Part shown: positions 41,614-51,590 of the stretch, in pieces
How positions within the stretch are numbered: position 1 is the first letter of the stretch
Layout: every line of letters begins with the position of its first letter
Source of the DNA: Amycolatopsis nigrescens CSC17Ta-90
Lineage (GTDB): Bacteria; Actinomycetota; Actinomycetes; Mycobacteriales; Pseudonocardiaceae
DNA length: 64,000 bases
Assembly (NCBI RefSeq): GCF_000384315.1
Contig: NZ_ARVW01000001.1
Location: 5,766,157-5,830,156, forward strand
Reading direction: 5' to 3'
Translations under genes and position numbers: made by a program
The notes under the pieces: generated by a model
The model's database searches: none
What the model saw: the letters and a program-made list of their open reading frames with translations, nothing else
Told to the model about the DNA's origin: nothing

Positions 41614-42471
41614 ATGTCCGTGCGTGCCCCGTTGAAGCCCGGCGTGCAGTCGCCGCGCCGTGCCGTCCCCGCCAGCATCACCCGTCCCGAGTACGTGGAC
41701 AGGCCCTCCCCGAAACGCGACACCGGCAACGGGGTGCGGACGCCCGAGGTGATCGAGGCGATGCGGGTGGCGAGTCGGATCGCGGCGCAGGCGCTGCAGG
41801 AGGGCGGCAAGGCGGTCAAGCCGGGCGCCACCACCGACGACGTGGACAGGGTGGTGCACGAGTTCCTGCTCGACCACAAGGCCTACCCGTCGACACTGGG
41901 CTACCGCCACTTCCCGAAGTCCTGCTGCACCTCGCTGAACGAGGTGATCTGCCACGGGATCCCGGACTCCACGGTGATCGAGGACGGGGACATCTGCAAT
42001 ATCGACGTCACCGCCTATATCGGCGGCGTGCACGGGGACACGAACGCCACCTTCTTCGCCGGTGACGTCTCCGAAGAGGCCCGGCTGCTCGTCGAGCGCA
42101 CGCACGAGGCGACCATGCGGGCGATCAAGGCGGTGCGGCCAGGCCGGCAGCTGAACGTGATCGGCAGGGTCATCGAGTCCTACGCCAAGCGCTTCGGCTA
42201 CGGCGTGGTGCGGGACTTCACCGGGCACGGCGTCGGGCCGGCGTTCCACACCGTGCCCACCGTGCTGCACTACGAAGAGCCGTCCGTGACCACGGTGATC
42301 GAGCAGGACATGACCTTCACCATCGAGCCGATGATCACCCTCGGCACCATCGACTACGACGTCTGGGACGACGACTGGACAGTCACCACCAAGGACAAGA
42401 AGTGGACCGCCCAGTTCGAGCACACCCTGGTGGTCACCGAGTCCGGCGCGGAGATCCTGACCCTGCCCTGA
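41614..42471 (+). CDS. map: Methionine aminopeptidase, type I
   Basis: A 285-residue MetAP that removes the N-terminal Met from nascent proteins. Metal ligands are D131 ('[11 protein letters not shown]'), D142 ('HGDTNATFF'), His in '[12 protein letters not shown]', Glu in '[10 protein letters not shown]' and Glu in 'AQFEHTLVV'. The roughly 40-residue N-terminal extension with proline-rich '[23 protein letters not shown]' marks the actinobacterial MapB form. It ends 3 nt from the convergent GntR gene. Confidence 0.95.
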   Translation: MSVRAPLKPGVQSPRRAVPASITRPEYVDRPSPKRDTGNGVRTPEVIEAMRVASRIAAQALQEGGKAVKPGATTDDVDRVVHEFLLDHKAYPSTLGYRHFPKSCCTSLNEVICHGIPDSTVIEDGDICNIDVTAYIGGVHGDTNATFFAGDVSEEARLLVERTHEATMRAIKAVRPGRQLNVIGRVIESYAKRFGYGVVRDFTGHGVGPAFHTVPTVLHYEEPSVTTVIEQDMTFTIEPMITLGTIDYDVWDDDWTVTTKDKKWTAQFEHTLVVTESGAEILTLP

Positions 42472-42474
42472 GGC

Positions 42475-43167
42475 TCAGGCCAGCTCGCCGGGGTCGAGAT
42501 CGAGCCCGGTCAGCAGCTCGTTGAGGAAACCACCCGCTTCGGCCACCGCGCGGTCCTGGTCGCGGTCGGCGATGGCCTCGACGAGGTCGTGGTGCTCGAT
42601 GTCCGCGCCACCGACGCCACCCTCCCTGGTGGTGGCCGCGACGCTCGCGGTGACCACTTCGGTGAGGCCGCGGTAGAGCTCGGTCAGCAGGCCGTTGTGC
42701 CCGCACCGGATGACCGCGAGGTGGAACTCCGCGTCCAGCCGCACGAACTCGTCCAGCCGCTTGGCCCCCTGCGCCTCGTCGCGTGCCGCCATCAGGGCGC
42801 GGAGGTTGGCCAGCTCCTCGTCGGTGCGCGCGGCCGCGGCCAGGCGGGCGCCCTCCACCTCCAGCGTCCGGCGCACCTGGAGCACCTCGCGCAGCTCCGA
42901 GCCGCACAGCCGGCGTACCGCGCCGGAGACCTCGCTGGTGGCGCGCACGTACGTTCCGTCGCCCTGGCGCACTTCGAGCAGGCCGCTGTGCGACAGCGCG
43001 CGGACCGCCTCCCGGACCGTGTTGCGGCCGACGCCGAGTGACGTGGCGAGCTCCGGTTCGGTGGGAATCCGTTCGCCGATCCGCCATTCGCCCTGCACGA
43101 CGGCTTGGCGCAGCTGCGCGATCACCTGGTCGACGAGGCCGGTCCGGCGCGTGGTGGCCAATGGCAC
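42475..43167 (-). CDS. GntR-family regulator, FadR subfamily
   Basis: A 230-residue regulator: winged HTH 'GLVDQVIAQLRQAVVQGEWRIGERIPTEPELATSLGVGRNTVREAVRALSHSGLLEVRQGDGTYV' (10-74) and an all-helical FCD domain with metal-ligand-type residues ('EFVRLDAEFHLAVIRCGHN', 'DIEHHDLVEAIADRD'). It is divergent from the CynX-type MFS gene and probably controls it in response to a carboxylate ligand. Confidence 0.9.
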   Translation of the reverse strand: MPLATTRRTGLVDQVIAQLRQAVVQGEWRIGERIPTEPELATSLGVGRNTVREAVRALSHSGLLEVRQGDGTYVRATSEVSGAVRRLCGSELREVLQVRRTLEVEGARLAAAARTDEELANLRALMAARDEAQGAKRLDEFVRLDAEFHLAVIRCGHNGLLTELYRGLTEVVTASVAATTREGGVGGADIEHHDLVEAIADRDQDRAVAEAGGFLNELLTGLDLDPGELA

Positions 43168-43262
43168 AGCGATACCCCTTCAGGTCACTTCCGAACGGAC
43201 ACGATCCCATGCGCCCGCTGCCGCATTGAGGATACCGTCACAGGGGGGTTCATCCAATCATC

Positions 43263-43277
43263 CTATGTCTGCCATAG
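43263..43277. promoter_or_regulatory. Candidate GntR operator before the MFS gene
   Basis: CTATG (43263-43267) and CATAG (43273-43277) form a dyad with a 5-bp centre, 7 bp before the MFS start codon. It lies beside a short direct repeat (ATCCAATCATCC) in the divergent gap. Weak but well placed. Confidence 0.4.
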
Positions 43278-43284
43278 TGGGGCC

Positions 43285-44544
43285 GTGCCTGTTGAATCCC
43301 GCGTCCCCGGTCCGGACGGCGTCCACGGTCTCGAACTCGAGCTGGAGGGCGCCGTCGAAACGAGCTCGCGCGGTCGCGGCGCGGTACTGACCGGCGGGGC
43401 ACTGCTCGCCGTCGCGGTGGTGCTCACCGCGCTGAACCTGCGACCGGCGATCACCAGCGTCGGCCCGCTGCTCGACGAGGCGCGCGACTCGCTCGGCGCG
43501 TCCGCGACCTGGGCCGGGCTGCTCACCACCGTGCCCGGCCTGTGCTTCGCCGCGGCCGGGCTGGCCGCGCCCTGGCTGGCCAGGCGGGCCGGGATGTCCG
43601 CCGCGGTCGCCGTCGCGCTGGGCGTGCTGGCCTGCGGGCTGGTGCTGCGGGTGCTGGACGGCCCGCTGGTGGTGCTCGGCGGCACCCTGGTGGCGACCGC
43701 CGGTATCGCCTTCGCCAATGTGCTGGTCCCGGTGGTGGTCAAGGAGTCCTTCCCGGCCAGGATCGGGCTGATGACCGGTGTCTACACCGCGGCGCTGCAG
43801 GGCGGTGGCGCGCTCGGCTCCTCGCTGTCCCCGCCGCTGGACAACGCGCTCGGCGGCTGGCGGCCCGCGCTGGCCAGCTGGGCCGGTCTCGCCGTGCTGG
43901 CGCTGGTGGTGTGGCTGGTCGCCTCGCGGGGTGGCAAACCGAGGGCGGTCGACCCCGAGCAGGCCGGAAAGCCAGCGCGGTCGCTCCTTCGCAGCCCTCT
44001 GGCCTGGGTCGTCACCGTGTTCTTCGGCCTGCAGGCGTTCCTGGCCTACGTGGTGATGGGGTGGCTGCCGCAGGTGCTGATGGATGCCGGGGTGAGCCGC
44101 GGCGACGCGGGCCTGCTGCTGGGCCTGCTGTCCCTGATCGCGGTGCCGATCAGCCTGGTGGTGCCGCCGATCGCGGCGCGCAGCGGCAGCCAGAGCGGAT
44201 GGATCGTCGGCCTCGGCCTGTTCGGTCTGGCCGGTCTGGCCGGCCTGCTGTTCGCGCCGTCGGCGTCGCCGCTGCTGTGGACCGTCCTGCTCGGCCTCGG
44301 CATGAGCGTGTTCTCGCTGGCGCTGACCACGATCGCGCTGCGGGCCCGCACCGGCCAGGACACCGCCCAGCTCTCCGGGATGGCTCAGGGCTTCGGGTAC
44401 CTGCTGGCCGCGGTCGGCCCGTTCCTGTTCGGCATGCTGCACGATCTGACCGGCGGCTGGTCCGTGCCGTTCGTCATGCTGATCGTCGTGCTGGTCCTGC
44501 AGATGGTCGCCGGCGCCATCGCCGGGCGTCCGCGTTTCGTCTGA
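43285..44544 (+). CDS. MFS transporter, CynX/NimT type (second copy)
   Basis: A 419-residue protein with 12 predicted helices and the CynX-type N-terminal signature 'LAVAVVLTALNLRPAITSVGPLLDEARDSLG' after an about 38-residue hydrophilic start. Same subfamily as the transporter at 13658-14896 but paired with a GntR instead of a LysR regulator. GTG start. It ends 3 nt from the convergent RyR-domain gene. Substrate unknown. Confidence 0.88.
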   Translation: MPVESRVPGPDGVHGLELELEGAVETSSRGRGAVLTGGALLAVAVVLTALNLRPAITSVGPLLDEARDSLGASATWAGLLTTVPGLCFAAAGLAAPWLARRAGMSAAVAVALGVLACGLVLRVLDGPLVVLGGTLVATAGIAFANVLVPVVVKESFPARIGLMTGVYTAALQGGGALGSSLSPPLDNALGGWRPALASWAGLAVLALVVWLVASRGGKPRAVDPEQAGKPARSLLRSPLAWVVTVFFGLQAFLAYVVMGWLPQVLMDAGVSRGDAGLLLGLLSLIAVPISLVVPPIAARSGSQSGWIVGLGLFGLAGLAGLLFAPSASPLLWTVLLGLGMSVFSLALTTIALRARTGQDTAQLSGMAQGFGYLLAAVGPFLFGMLHDLTGGWSVPFVMLIVVLVLQMVAGAIAGRPRFV

Positions 44545-44547
44545 CGC

Positions 44548-46152
44548 TCAGGTGGCGTCCCAGCGCACGATCTGGAAGCCGGCGTCGGCGAGGATCTCCG
44601 GTAGCGCCAGCACGACGTCGCGGTCCTTCTGCTTCTCGGTGGCGCCCAGCTCTTCCCACGGCCGCAGGTCGGGGTGGATCTTCGCCGAGTTGTCGCGGAC
44701 CGGCCCGTACCGCCAGCCGTCGGCCCGGCGCTCCCGCACCCAGCGCTCGTGCTCGATGATCGCGAGCCGCTCGACCTCGTCGCCTTCGAAGGTGAACGAC
44801 GCATCCTCCAGCCGGGGGGCCGCGGCGCAGCCGATCAGCTCCAGCTTGTGCTCGATGTCGGCGGCCTGCGCGCGGCTGGCGGTGCGGAGCGTCTCCGGGA
44901 GATCGTCCCAGTCGGCCAGCGACGGGTTGGTCTCCGGGCTGTGCCCCTGCGCGGTCTGGTCGTCGATGTAGCGCCGGTGCACGGCGCGCGCCAGCGAATC
45001 ACTGATTCGCTCGGAGAGGTACGCACTCGCCATGTCCAGCACTCCCACAAAACGTAACCGGTCGTCGTGACCGTGCTGCACCATCATCTCACCGACTCCG
45101 GCCAGCCGCGCCATCCGCACGATCACCGTACTGCGAGTTCCGTCCATTGTCGCCGCTACGTTGAGCCCGTCACGAAGTGCGCGTTCCTCGTCGTCGTGGC
45201 AGATGAACACCCGGTGCACACCCGGCTCCGGAACGTAGACGGGCCGGACGGTGGCCACGCAGGCCTCGTCGAAGAACGGGTACCGGCCGCTCAGCTCTGC
45301 CACCACCACTCGCGCGTCCGGATCGACCACCAGCACCTCGACCGGACCGGCCTTGGCCCGGTTCGCGCGCCGCGCGAACTCCAGCAGCAGCGCACGCCCG
45401 AAGGCGCTCAGCCCGACGATCACCAGCTGGGCCCCGCGGTCGCCCTCACCGGCGGCCACCTCCTTGGCGGCGATGCCGTCGAGGGAGAAGAAGTCCACCC
45501 GGTGCGGCCCGGCGAACTCCCCGGCGCGCAGGGCGTCCCCGAGCTCGGGATCGGACACGTGCGCGTAGATCTCGAGCGGGACGGTGGACCTGCGTTCGAC
45601 CTGCACGGCCGCCAGCACGGTGGCTATGTTGGCGGCCGTCTCGTCCGCGCAGGCGTACAACCGGGTCGCCCTGGCCAGCCCGACCGCGGTGAGCGCCGAT
45701 GCGTCCCGCGTGTCGCCGCCCACCACCACCGGATAGCCCACTTCGGTCAGGTGCGCGGCCAGTGTCTTCGCCGCGACGGAACCGCCGCAGACCACGATGT
45801 GCCCGCGCCGCCGCCGCGCCCGCAGCCTGGCGATCTCGGTGGCGAACAGCGCCCTGGCCGCTTCGAACACCGCGTAGCCGGTGACCGCCGGGGCCAGGAA
45901 CCGGGCGATTTCCAGCGGCCACGGATAGGGGCCGCCCTCGCCGACCGGCCCGGAGTCGATGACGAACAGCTGCAGGTCGTAGTAGACGAGGTCGAGGACC
46001 CGGTGCCCGTACTGGGTCTGCGAGTCCAGGAAGTCTTCCAACCCGAAGTAGCCCAGCACGAGCGAAACCAGCGCGAACACCGCGAACAGCACCCGGACGC
46101 CGCTCACCGTCCGCGAGGTGCCTTGTCCCTTCCCGCGGGGGGACACCGTCAT
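44548..46152 (-). CDS. Membrane TrkA-N and RyR-domain protein
   Basis: A 534-residue protein with three parts. (1) Two transmembrane helices (about 21-38 and 78-104) separated by a short loop, as in a minimal channel. (2) Two tandem Rossmann units of TrkA-N/RCK type ('RGHIVVCGGSVAAKTLAAHLTEVGYPVVVGGDTRD' from 117 and 'GAQLVIVGLSAFGRALLLEFARR'). (3) A C-terminal RyR domain ('ERLAIIEHERWVRERRADGWRYGPVRDNSAKIHPDLRPWEEL', about 455-510), a module proposed to sense nucleotides. Its ATG overlaps the stop of the upstream TIR-like/methyltransferase gene (ATGA). A ligand-gated ion channel or signal receptor is inferred. Confidence 0.82.
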   Translation of the reverse strand: MTVSPRGKGQGTSRTVSGVRVLFAVFALVSLVLGYFGLEDFLDSQTQYGHRVLDLVYYDLQLFVIDSGPVGEGGPYPWPLEIARFLAPAVTGYAVFEAARALFATEIARLRARRRRGHIVVCGGSVAAKTLAAHLTEVGYPVVVGGDTRDASALTAVGLARATRLYACADETAANIATVLAAVQVERRSTVPLEIYAHVSDPELGDALRAGEFAGPHRVDFFSLDGIAAKEVAAGEGDRGAQLVIVGLSAFGRALLLEFARRANRAKAGPVEVLVVDPDARVVVAELSGRYPFFDEACVATVRPVYVPEPGVHRVFICHDDEERALRDGLNVAATMDGTRSTVIVRMARLAGVGEMMVQHGHDDRLRFVGVLDMASAYLSERISDSLARAVHRRYIDDQTAQGHSPETNPSLADWDDLPETLRTASRAQAADIEHKLELIGCAAAPRLEDASFTFEGDEVERLAIIEHERWVRERRADGWRYGPVRDNSAKIHPDLRPWEELGATEKQKDRDVVLALPEILADAGFQIVRWDAT

Positions 46153-48089
46153 CCGTTCTTGCCGGGCTGCTTGGAGAAGACCACGATGCGGAACGGGAGG
46201 GTGGGCGCGCCGACGACCTTGACCTTGGTCTTGAAGCCGTGCGCCTCGGCGGCCGTGCGCAGTTTGGCGATCGGTGCCGCCGCGGTCATGTCGGCGTTGC
46301 CCGCCAGGTAGCCGTCCGCCTCCTCCTCGGAGAGGCCGTAGCGGATCATCCAGTCCCGCCACCGGTCCATCGGGGAGGCGCCGCCCCGGTCGCCGCTCAC
46401 GCCGAACACGTCGGCGAACACGAGCGTGCCCTCGTCGGTGGTGTGCTCCGCGCAGTTGGCGAAGAACTCGTCCAGCGCCTCGTCGGCGGGATCCGGCCCG
46501 ATCAGGAAGTGCATCACCAGCGACCCGAACACCACGTCGTACTGGCCGTCGACGTCCTCCCACGCGGTGCCCCGCACCAGCCGCATGTCCAGCCCCGTCT
46601 GCTGCTCGGGCTGGAGCAGGTCGCGCGCGTACTGGGTCATCTGCTCGGCCCGGTCGATCCCGCGGTACTGCCGCACCGGCCCGTGGTGCTCGAGGTCGTA
46701 GAACGGCCGGTTGATGTTCCGGATCCACGGCACGATCTCGGTGGTGAGCCGCCCGGTGCCGTAGCCGATCTCCAGCACGTCCACCGAACGCATGCTGTCC
46801 GCGTAGATCCGCAGGATCTCCCGGAACACGGTGGCCGCGCTGTCCTGGATCATCTGCGAGTAGCGCGGGATCCAGCACCGGATGTGCCGGTCGTAGACCT
46901 CGAAGTAGTCGGGGGTGCGGAACTCGGTCTCACTGGTCCAGTCCTGGTCCCAGTGCCCGACCCCGGTCCGCGCCACCCAGGCCCGTCGCAGGTCCGCGGC
47001 CTTCATGCTGGGGTCGAACCGGACCGCGCGGCTTTTGATCGACTCGTAGAACTGCACCGCGCTGGCGAAGCGCAGCGAGTTGCTTTCGATCACCAGCTGC
47101 CGCGCGTGCACCCGGCCCGGGTTGGGCTGGTAGCTGCCGATCACATCGGGATCCACCAGCAGCAGGTGGTGGCCGAGCGCGCCGGGGCCCATCGGGTGCA
47201 CCTCGCCCGGCCGGAGTTCCTCCTTGGTGGCGATGTAGATGTCGTACGGCCCGGTCCGGTGGCGGGCCTGGTGCCGCCGCCAGAGGTCGATCTGCCTGGC
47301 GAGCTTGCTTTCGTCCTCGAAGAACCAGGACCAGTCGAGCAGGAAGATCCGCTCGCTGACGTTGGCCGTCATCTCCTCCGGATGTTCCGGGGTCCAGAAC
47401 TGCTCGGTCTCGTCGGTGAGGTCGGCGATCGCACGGATCTGGCCGCCGTCCCAGCCGCCGAGGCTGGAGAAGCTGGGCAGGTAGTAGTCGGCGTCGACGA
47501 CCAGCTGCGACGCCCCGCCCGAGTCGAGCTCACGGGCCAGCGCGCCGGCCCAGCCGCCGAGCAGGTGCAGGCTGGCGTGCTCTTCGGGGTAGCTGTCGAT
47601 GAACTTGTTGACCTGCTCGTCCAGCGCGTTCCGGCCCCGTCGCGCGGATCGCTGGCCGGGGGACAGGGTGGTGTTGGACAGCTTCACCAGCCAGTCGCCG
47701 AACCGGTTTTCGAAGCTGGCGAACCCGTTCCCGTCCTCGGCCTCGGCCGGGTAGGAGAGGTAGTCCGGTTCGCCGAAGTTCTCCGGCAGCCGGTCCGAGC
47801 CAGCCTGCTTGACCACCACCAGCGGCAGGTGCAGCGCGTGCGCGAAACCCACCTCGTAGGCGAGGTTCGGGCGCTGGGTGCTGCCGTCCAGGATGACCAG
47901 GTCGGACTTCAGCAGCTCGTCGCTGACCTTGGCGCCGATGTCCTTGTTGACGCTCTGGTTCTCGTTCCAGTCGTAGTACTCGAAACCGTGCTCGTTGAGC
48001 TTGCGCTTCATCACGGTCAGCGCCTTCTGCACGGCATCCGGTGAATCGGCCTGCGTGGACCAGGCGAGAAAGGCGGTGAGCCGGGACAA
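46149..48089 (-). CDS. TIR/nucleoside-deoxyribosyltransferase-like and methyltransferase fusion
   Basis: A 646-residue cytosolic protein. Residues 1-95 form a TIR/deoxyribosyltransferase-like Rossmannoid fold with the characteristic 'SDLVILDGSTQRPNLAYEVGFAHALHLP', E79 being the candidate nucleotide-glycosidic catalytic residue. Residues 150-400 are a domain I do not recognise ('HHLLLVDPDVIGSYQPNPGRVHARQLV' and others). Residues 440-640 are a class I SAM methyltransferase ('VDVLEIGYGTGRLTTEIVPWI', 'YDVVFGSLVMHFL'). The TTG start at 48089 has GGAGG five bases upstream; GTG 48119 is an alternative. Translationally coupled to the RyR gene, so the two proteins likely act together. Confidence 0.75.
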   Translation of the reverse strand: MSRLTAFLAWSTQADSPDAVQKALTVMKRKLNEHGFEYYDWNENQSVNKDIGAKVSDELLKSDLVILDGSTQRPNLAYEVGFAHALHLPLVVVKQAGSDRLPENFGEPDYLSYPAEAEDGNGFASFENRFGDWLVKLSNTTLSPGQRSARRGRNALDEQVNKFIDSYPEEHASLHLLGGWAGALARELDSGGASQLVVDADYYLPSFSSLGGWDGGQIRAIADLTDETEQFWTPEHPEEMTANVSERIFLLDWSWFFEDESKLARQIDLWRRHQARHRTGPYDIYIATKEELRPGEVHPMGPGALGHHLLLVDPDVIGSYQPNPGRVHARQLVIESNSLRFASAVQFYESIKSRAVRFDPSMKAADLRRAWVARTGVGHWDQDWTSETEFRTPDYFEVYDRHIRCWIPRYSQMIQDSAATVFREILRIYADSMRSVDVLEIGYGTGRLTTEIVPWIRNINRPFYDLEHHGPVRQYRGIDRAEQMTQYARDLLQPEQQTGLDMRLVRGTAWEDVDGQYDVVFGSLVMHFLIGPDPADEALDEFFANCAEHTTDEGTLVFADVFGVSGDRGGASPMDRWRDWMIRYGLSEEEADGYLAGNADMTAAAPIAKLRTAAEAHGFKTKVKVVGAPTLPFRIVVFSKQPGKNG

Positions 48090-48200
48090 CGGCACCTCCA
48101 GTGCGAGCGGGCAGAGCACCGGAAGCTTATCGAGCCGGGCACACCGGGTAGCCGGATCGGTGAAACCGTTATCCGCGACGCCGGGAGGCGACCTTTCGCG

Positions 48201-49622
48201 TTATGAAGCCGCCGGGTCCAGCGGCAGGTTCAGCAGGGCGTTCTCCACCAGTTCGGGCATCGCCGGGTGAATCCAGTACTGGCCGCGGGCCATGCTGCGC
48301 GCGTCCAGGCCGAAGCTCATCGCCTGGATCAGCGGCTGGATCACCGAGGGGGACTGCGGCCCGATGATGTGCGCGCCGAGCAGCTGCCCGGTTGCCGGGT
48401 CGGCCAGCAGCTTGGCGAAACCGCTGGTGTCCTCCATCGCCCAGCCGTACGCGATCCCGGCGTAGTCCTGTTTCGAGGTCACGTAGGACACCCCGCGCTC
48501 GCGGGCCTGCTGCTCGGTCAGCCCGACCGACGCCACCTGCGGCGAGGTGAACACCGCATGCGGCACGAACCGGTGATCAGCGGCCACCTGTTCTTCGGGA
48601 TGCAGCAGATTGTGCTGCACCACACGGGATTCGTGGTTGGCCACGTGCTTGAGCTCGTAGGGCGAGGACAGGTCGCCGAGCGCGTATACGCCGTCCACCC
48701 CGGTGCGCTGGTACTCGTCCACCTGCACATGGCCACTGTCCACAGTGGTCACTCCGGTGGCGGAGACGTTCAGCAGGTCGGAGTTCGGCCGCCGTCCGGT
48801 GGCGATCAGCAGCAGCTCGGCCTCGACCGTCTCCCGGCCGTCGGGGCCTTCCAGTTCCAGCGCGACCCCGACGCCGGCGGTGTCGGACTTGCCGGCCCGC
48901 AGCACCTTGCGGTTGAGCCGCACGTCGAAACGCTGGCTCGCCAGCTCGGTGAACCGGGCGCTGATGTCCTCGTCCTCCGAGCGCAGCAGCGCGCCCGAGC
49001 GGTTCACCACCGTGACCCGCACCCCGAACGAGGCGAACACGTGCGCGAACTCGGCCGCGATGTAACCGCCGCCGATGATCACCGCGCGCGCCGGCAGCTC
49101 GTCCAGCCGCATCACCGTGTCCGAGGTGTGGTACTCGACCTCGTCCAGGCCGGGGATGTCCGGGATCACCGGGCGTCCGCCGGCGGCCAGCACGAACCTG
49201 TCCGCGGTGACCGTCTCGACCCGCCCGTCCGGCAGCGTGACGGTCAGCTCCTTGTGCCCGGTGAACCGGCCTTCGCCCTGGTAGACGGTGACGTTCTCGT
49301 TGTCCTCGTGCTTGGCCCGGTACTCCAGGCCACCGGCCGCGATCGGGTCGATCCGGCCGAAGATCCGGTCCCGCACGTCGGTCCAGCGCACCCCGAGCAG
49401 TTCCTCGTCGACGCCGAGCCTGCCGGAGACCGACGGGGTGGCCGCGAGATCCGCGGTGTGCACGAACATCTTCGTCGGGATGCAGCCCACGTTCAGGCAG
49501 GTGCCGCCGAAAACGCCCTTCTCCACGATGGCCGTCTTCCAGCCGGCGAACCGGTCATCGAGAATCGAGTTCCCTGATCCGGTACCGACGATCACCAGGT
49601 CGTAGTGCGGCACGCTGCTCAT
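48201..49622 (-). CDS. mtr: Mycothione reductase
   Basis: A 473-residue flavoprotein disulfide reductase. FAD site '[21 protein letters not shown]', redox disulfide C42/C47 in '[15 protein letters not shown]', NADPH site '[31 protein letters not shown]' and the C-terminal catalytic '[19 protein letters not shown]'. The GTGSGN start and the HPAMPE end are typical of mycothione reductase rather than lipoamide or glutathione reductase. It keeps mycothiol reduced in the cytosol. Confidence 0.93.
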   Translation of the reverse strand: MSSVPHYDLVIVGTGSGNSILDDRFAGWKTAIVEKGVFGGTCLNVGCIPTKMFVHTADLAATPSVSGRLGVDEELLGVRWTDVRDRIFGRIDPIAAGGLEYRAKHEDNENVTVYQGEGRFTGHKELTVTLPDGRVETVTADRFVLAAGGRPVIPDIPGLDEVEYHTSDTVMRLDELPARAVIIGGGYIAAEFAHVFASFGVRVTVVNRSGALLRSEDEDISARFTELASQRFDVRLNRKVLRAGKSDTAGVGVALELEGPDGRETVEAELLLIATGRRPNSDLLNVSATGVTTVDSGHVQVDEYQRTGVDGVYALGDLSSPYELKHVANHESRVVQHNLLHPEEQVAADHRFVPHAVFTSPQVASVGLTEQQARERGVSYVTSKQDYAGIAYGWAMEDTSGFAKLLADPATGQLLGAHIIGPQSPSVIQPLIQAMSFGLDARSMARGQYWIHPAMPELVENALLNLPLDPAAS

Positions 49623-49683
49623 CCTCACGCTGTCGGAAGTCACCACCAGGCCCAACCGGTGCCGGCCGGGACTTGTTCCCGCG

Positions 49684-50547
49684 TCACTTGCCGTTCGCGG
49701 TGAAATGCATGATGTCCTTCGGGTTGGTCCAGCTGCCACCCCACTGCCACCCGATCGCGGCGAACGCTCCGGTGGTGGCGTCGCCGGCGCGCACCATCCC
49801 GGGCCGGACCTTCGACCGGTCGACGTAGGCCGAGGCGAGCTCGGGCAGCACCAGGTCGCCCTTGAGGTACGGGTTGCAGAACGGGTTCAGGTCGATGGCC
49901 AGCCCGTAGGCGTGCGCGGACCAGTTCGTCTGTCCCCTGGCCGGGCGGCAGACGAAGGCGCCCGTGTTGTTCCCGTCGCCGGTGGGCGCCGCGTCCAGCT
50001 CGTCCGCGCGGGTCACCCGCATCTCCTCGATCGGGAACCCGTTCGCGAACAGCCGCTCGAAGACGCGGGTCACCGGCTGCGCCACCGAGGCGTTGAGCAG
50101 CATCTCCCCGGTGTGCGCGCGGCCGTCGAAACCCCGGAAGGACATGGTCACGTAGCGCAGCGCCGCGGCAGGCACCGGACAGGCGGGCTGCCAGGTGCTG
50201 CGGGCCAGCACGTCCGGGGGCACCTCCTGCACCTGGGCGGAGTAGCGGCCGTCGGCGGGCGGCGGCAGCAGGTCCCCGGTCGGCAGATTGCGGTTCACCA
50301 GCACGTCCGGTGTTGGCAGCACCTCGCCGTAGCCGTCCGGGCGCAGCGGCAGCGGCCGTGCGCCGACCCGCCACTCCGGCTGGGCAGGCGGCTCGGGCGG
50401 TGTAGTCGTGACTGTCGTGCTCGCCGTGGTCGCGGGTGCGCTCGTCGCCGGGGGAGCGGGGGCCGGCGGCGGGGTTTCCTCGTTGGCGCAGGCGGCCAGC
50501 GGGAAGGCCATTACGCACAGTAAGGCCGTCGAAGTCCGTAGTCCCAC
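49684..50547 (-). CDS. M15-family D-alanyl-D-alanine carboxypeptidase-like lipoprotein
   Basis: A 287-residue exported protein: lipobox LAAC ending at C20, a Pro/Thr-rich linker (25-55), and a C-terminal M15 peptidase domain with zinc motif '[20 protein letters not shown]' (HxxxxxxD) and the final '[10 protein letters not shown]' supplying the last His. It probably trims peptidoglycan stem peptides at the outer face of the membrane. GTG start. Confidence 0.88.
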   Translation of the reverse strand: MGLRTSTALLCVMAFPLAACANEETPPPAPAPPATSAPATTASTTVTTTPPEPPAQPEWRVGARPLPLRPDGYGEVLPTPDVLVNRNLPTGDLLPPPADGRYSAQVQEVPPDVLARSTWQPACPVPAAALRYVTMSFRGFDGRAHTGEMLLNASVAQPVTRVFERLFANGFPIEEMRVTRADELDAAPTGDGNNTGAFVCRPARGQTNWSAHAYGLAIDLNPFCNPYLKGDLVLPELASAYVDRSKVRPGMVRAGDATTGAFAAIGWQWGGSWTNPKDIMHFTANGK

Positions 50548-50732
50548 GTCACCAGCTTGACAGAGCGATCCGGCGCCTCGGAGTCCACCCGTTTCAGCGA
50601 CACCGGATCGAAGGCGTTCGGACTAGGGTGTTTGCGGTTGAGAAGGCGCGGTACCCGGGCCAAGGACGCGCCTTTGGTGCCGGTCGCGCGCAGCTCGTGA
50701 GATGAGCACGCACCGACGAAGGGGTATTCGCA

Positions 50733-51533
50733 ATGGCCAAGAAGAATCGTCGGGCGTTCGCCGTCGCCGCGGTGCTGACCGCCACGGCCGGCTTCCTGCC
50801 CTCCGCCGCGTCGGCCGATCCCCGCGTGGATGTCCAGCCGTACATCGTCGGTGGCACCCAGGCGTCGGTCAAGGACTTCCCGTACGCGGTGTTCCTCACC
50901 GACGCGGGCGGCAACCAGTTCTGCGGCGGGACGCTGATCTCGTCCTCCGCGGTGCTGACCGCAGCGCACTGCGCGAAGGCGGTCAAGCGCACGGACCTGC
51001 GAGTGGTGGCAGGGCGCGACGACAAACGCACCAGCGAGGGCGTCTCGGTCCAGGTCGGGGAGGTCTGGGTGCACGAGGAGTTCAGCGATCCCAGCAAGGG
51101 CAACGACATCGCCGTGCTCAAGCTGAACCGTCGGGTTCCGTACGGGTCCGCGAAGGTGCCCAGTGCCGACGACCGCGCGCTGTACGAGGCGGGCACGAAG
51201 GCGACCGTGGTCGGCTGGGGCCGCACCTCCGAAGGCGGCGAGCGCTCGGACTACCTGCGCAAGGTCGTGGTGCCGGTGGTCGGCGACGACAGCTGCAAGG
51301 CAAGTTTTCCCGGCTACGACAAGAGCAACATGGTCTGCGCCGGTTATGACGAAGGCGGCAAGGACGCCTGCCAGGGCGATTCGGGCGGCCCGCTGCTGGT
51401 CGGTGACACGGTGATCGGCATCGTGTCCTACGGCGAAGGCTGCGCCGTGCCGAACCGGCCCGGCGTCTACACGCGAGTCGCCGCGTACACCGACGACATC
51501 AAGAAGCAGACCGGCCTGCGTATCTTCGGCTGA
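50733..51533 (+). CDS. Secreted trypsin-like serine protease (S1A)
   Basis: A 266-residue chymotrypsin-fold protease. Signal peptide 1-28, short propeptide, mature start IVGG at residue 38. The triad is H79 ('LTAAHC'), D125 ('GNDIAVLKL') and S217 ('CQGDSGGPLL'). D211 in 'KDACQGDSGGP' marks trypsin-like Arg/Lys specificity. Very similar in layout to Streptomyces griseus trypsin. The GAAGGGG site lies before the ATG. Confidence 0.93.
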   Translation: MAKKNRRAFAVAAVLTATAGFLPSAASADPRVDVQPYIVGGTQASVKDFPYAVFLTDAGGNQFCGGTLISSSAVLTAAHCAKAVKRTDLRVVAGRDDKRTSEGVSVQVGEVWVHEEFSDPSKGNDIAVLKLNRRVPYGSAKVPSADDRALYEAGTKATVVGWGRTSEGGERSDYLRKVVVPVVGDDSCKASFPGYDKSNMVCAGYDEGGKDACQGDSGGPLLVGDTVIGIVSYGEGCAVPNRPGVYTRVAAYTDDIKKQTGLRIFG

Positions 51534-51544
51534 GCCGAACCTCG

Positions 51545-51581
51545 GAAGCCGGCTTCCCGCGATGGCGGTGAAGCCGGCTTT
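51545..51581. terminator. Bidirectional terminator after the trypsin gene
   Basis: AAGCCGGCTT at 51546-51555 and again at 51571-51580. The unit is itself palindromic, so the two copies pair into a stem with a 15-nt loop and extra flanking G-C. TTTC follows. It lies between the convergent protease and AlaX genes. Confidence 0.75.
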
Positions 51582-51590
51582 CGCTTGTCG

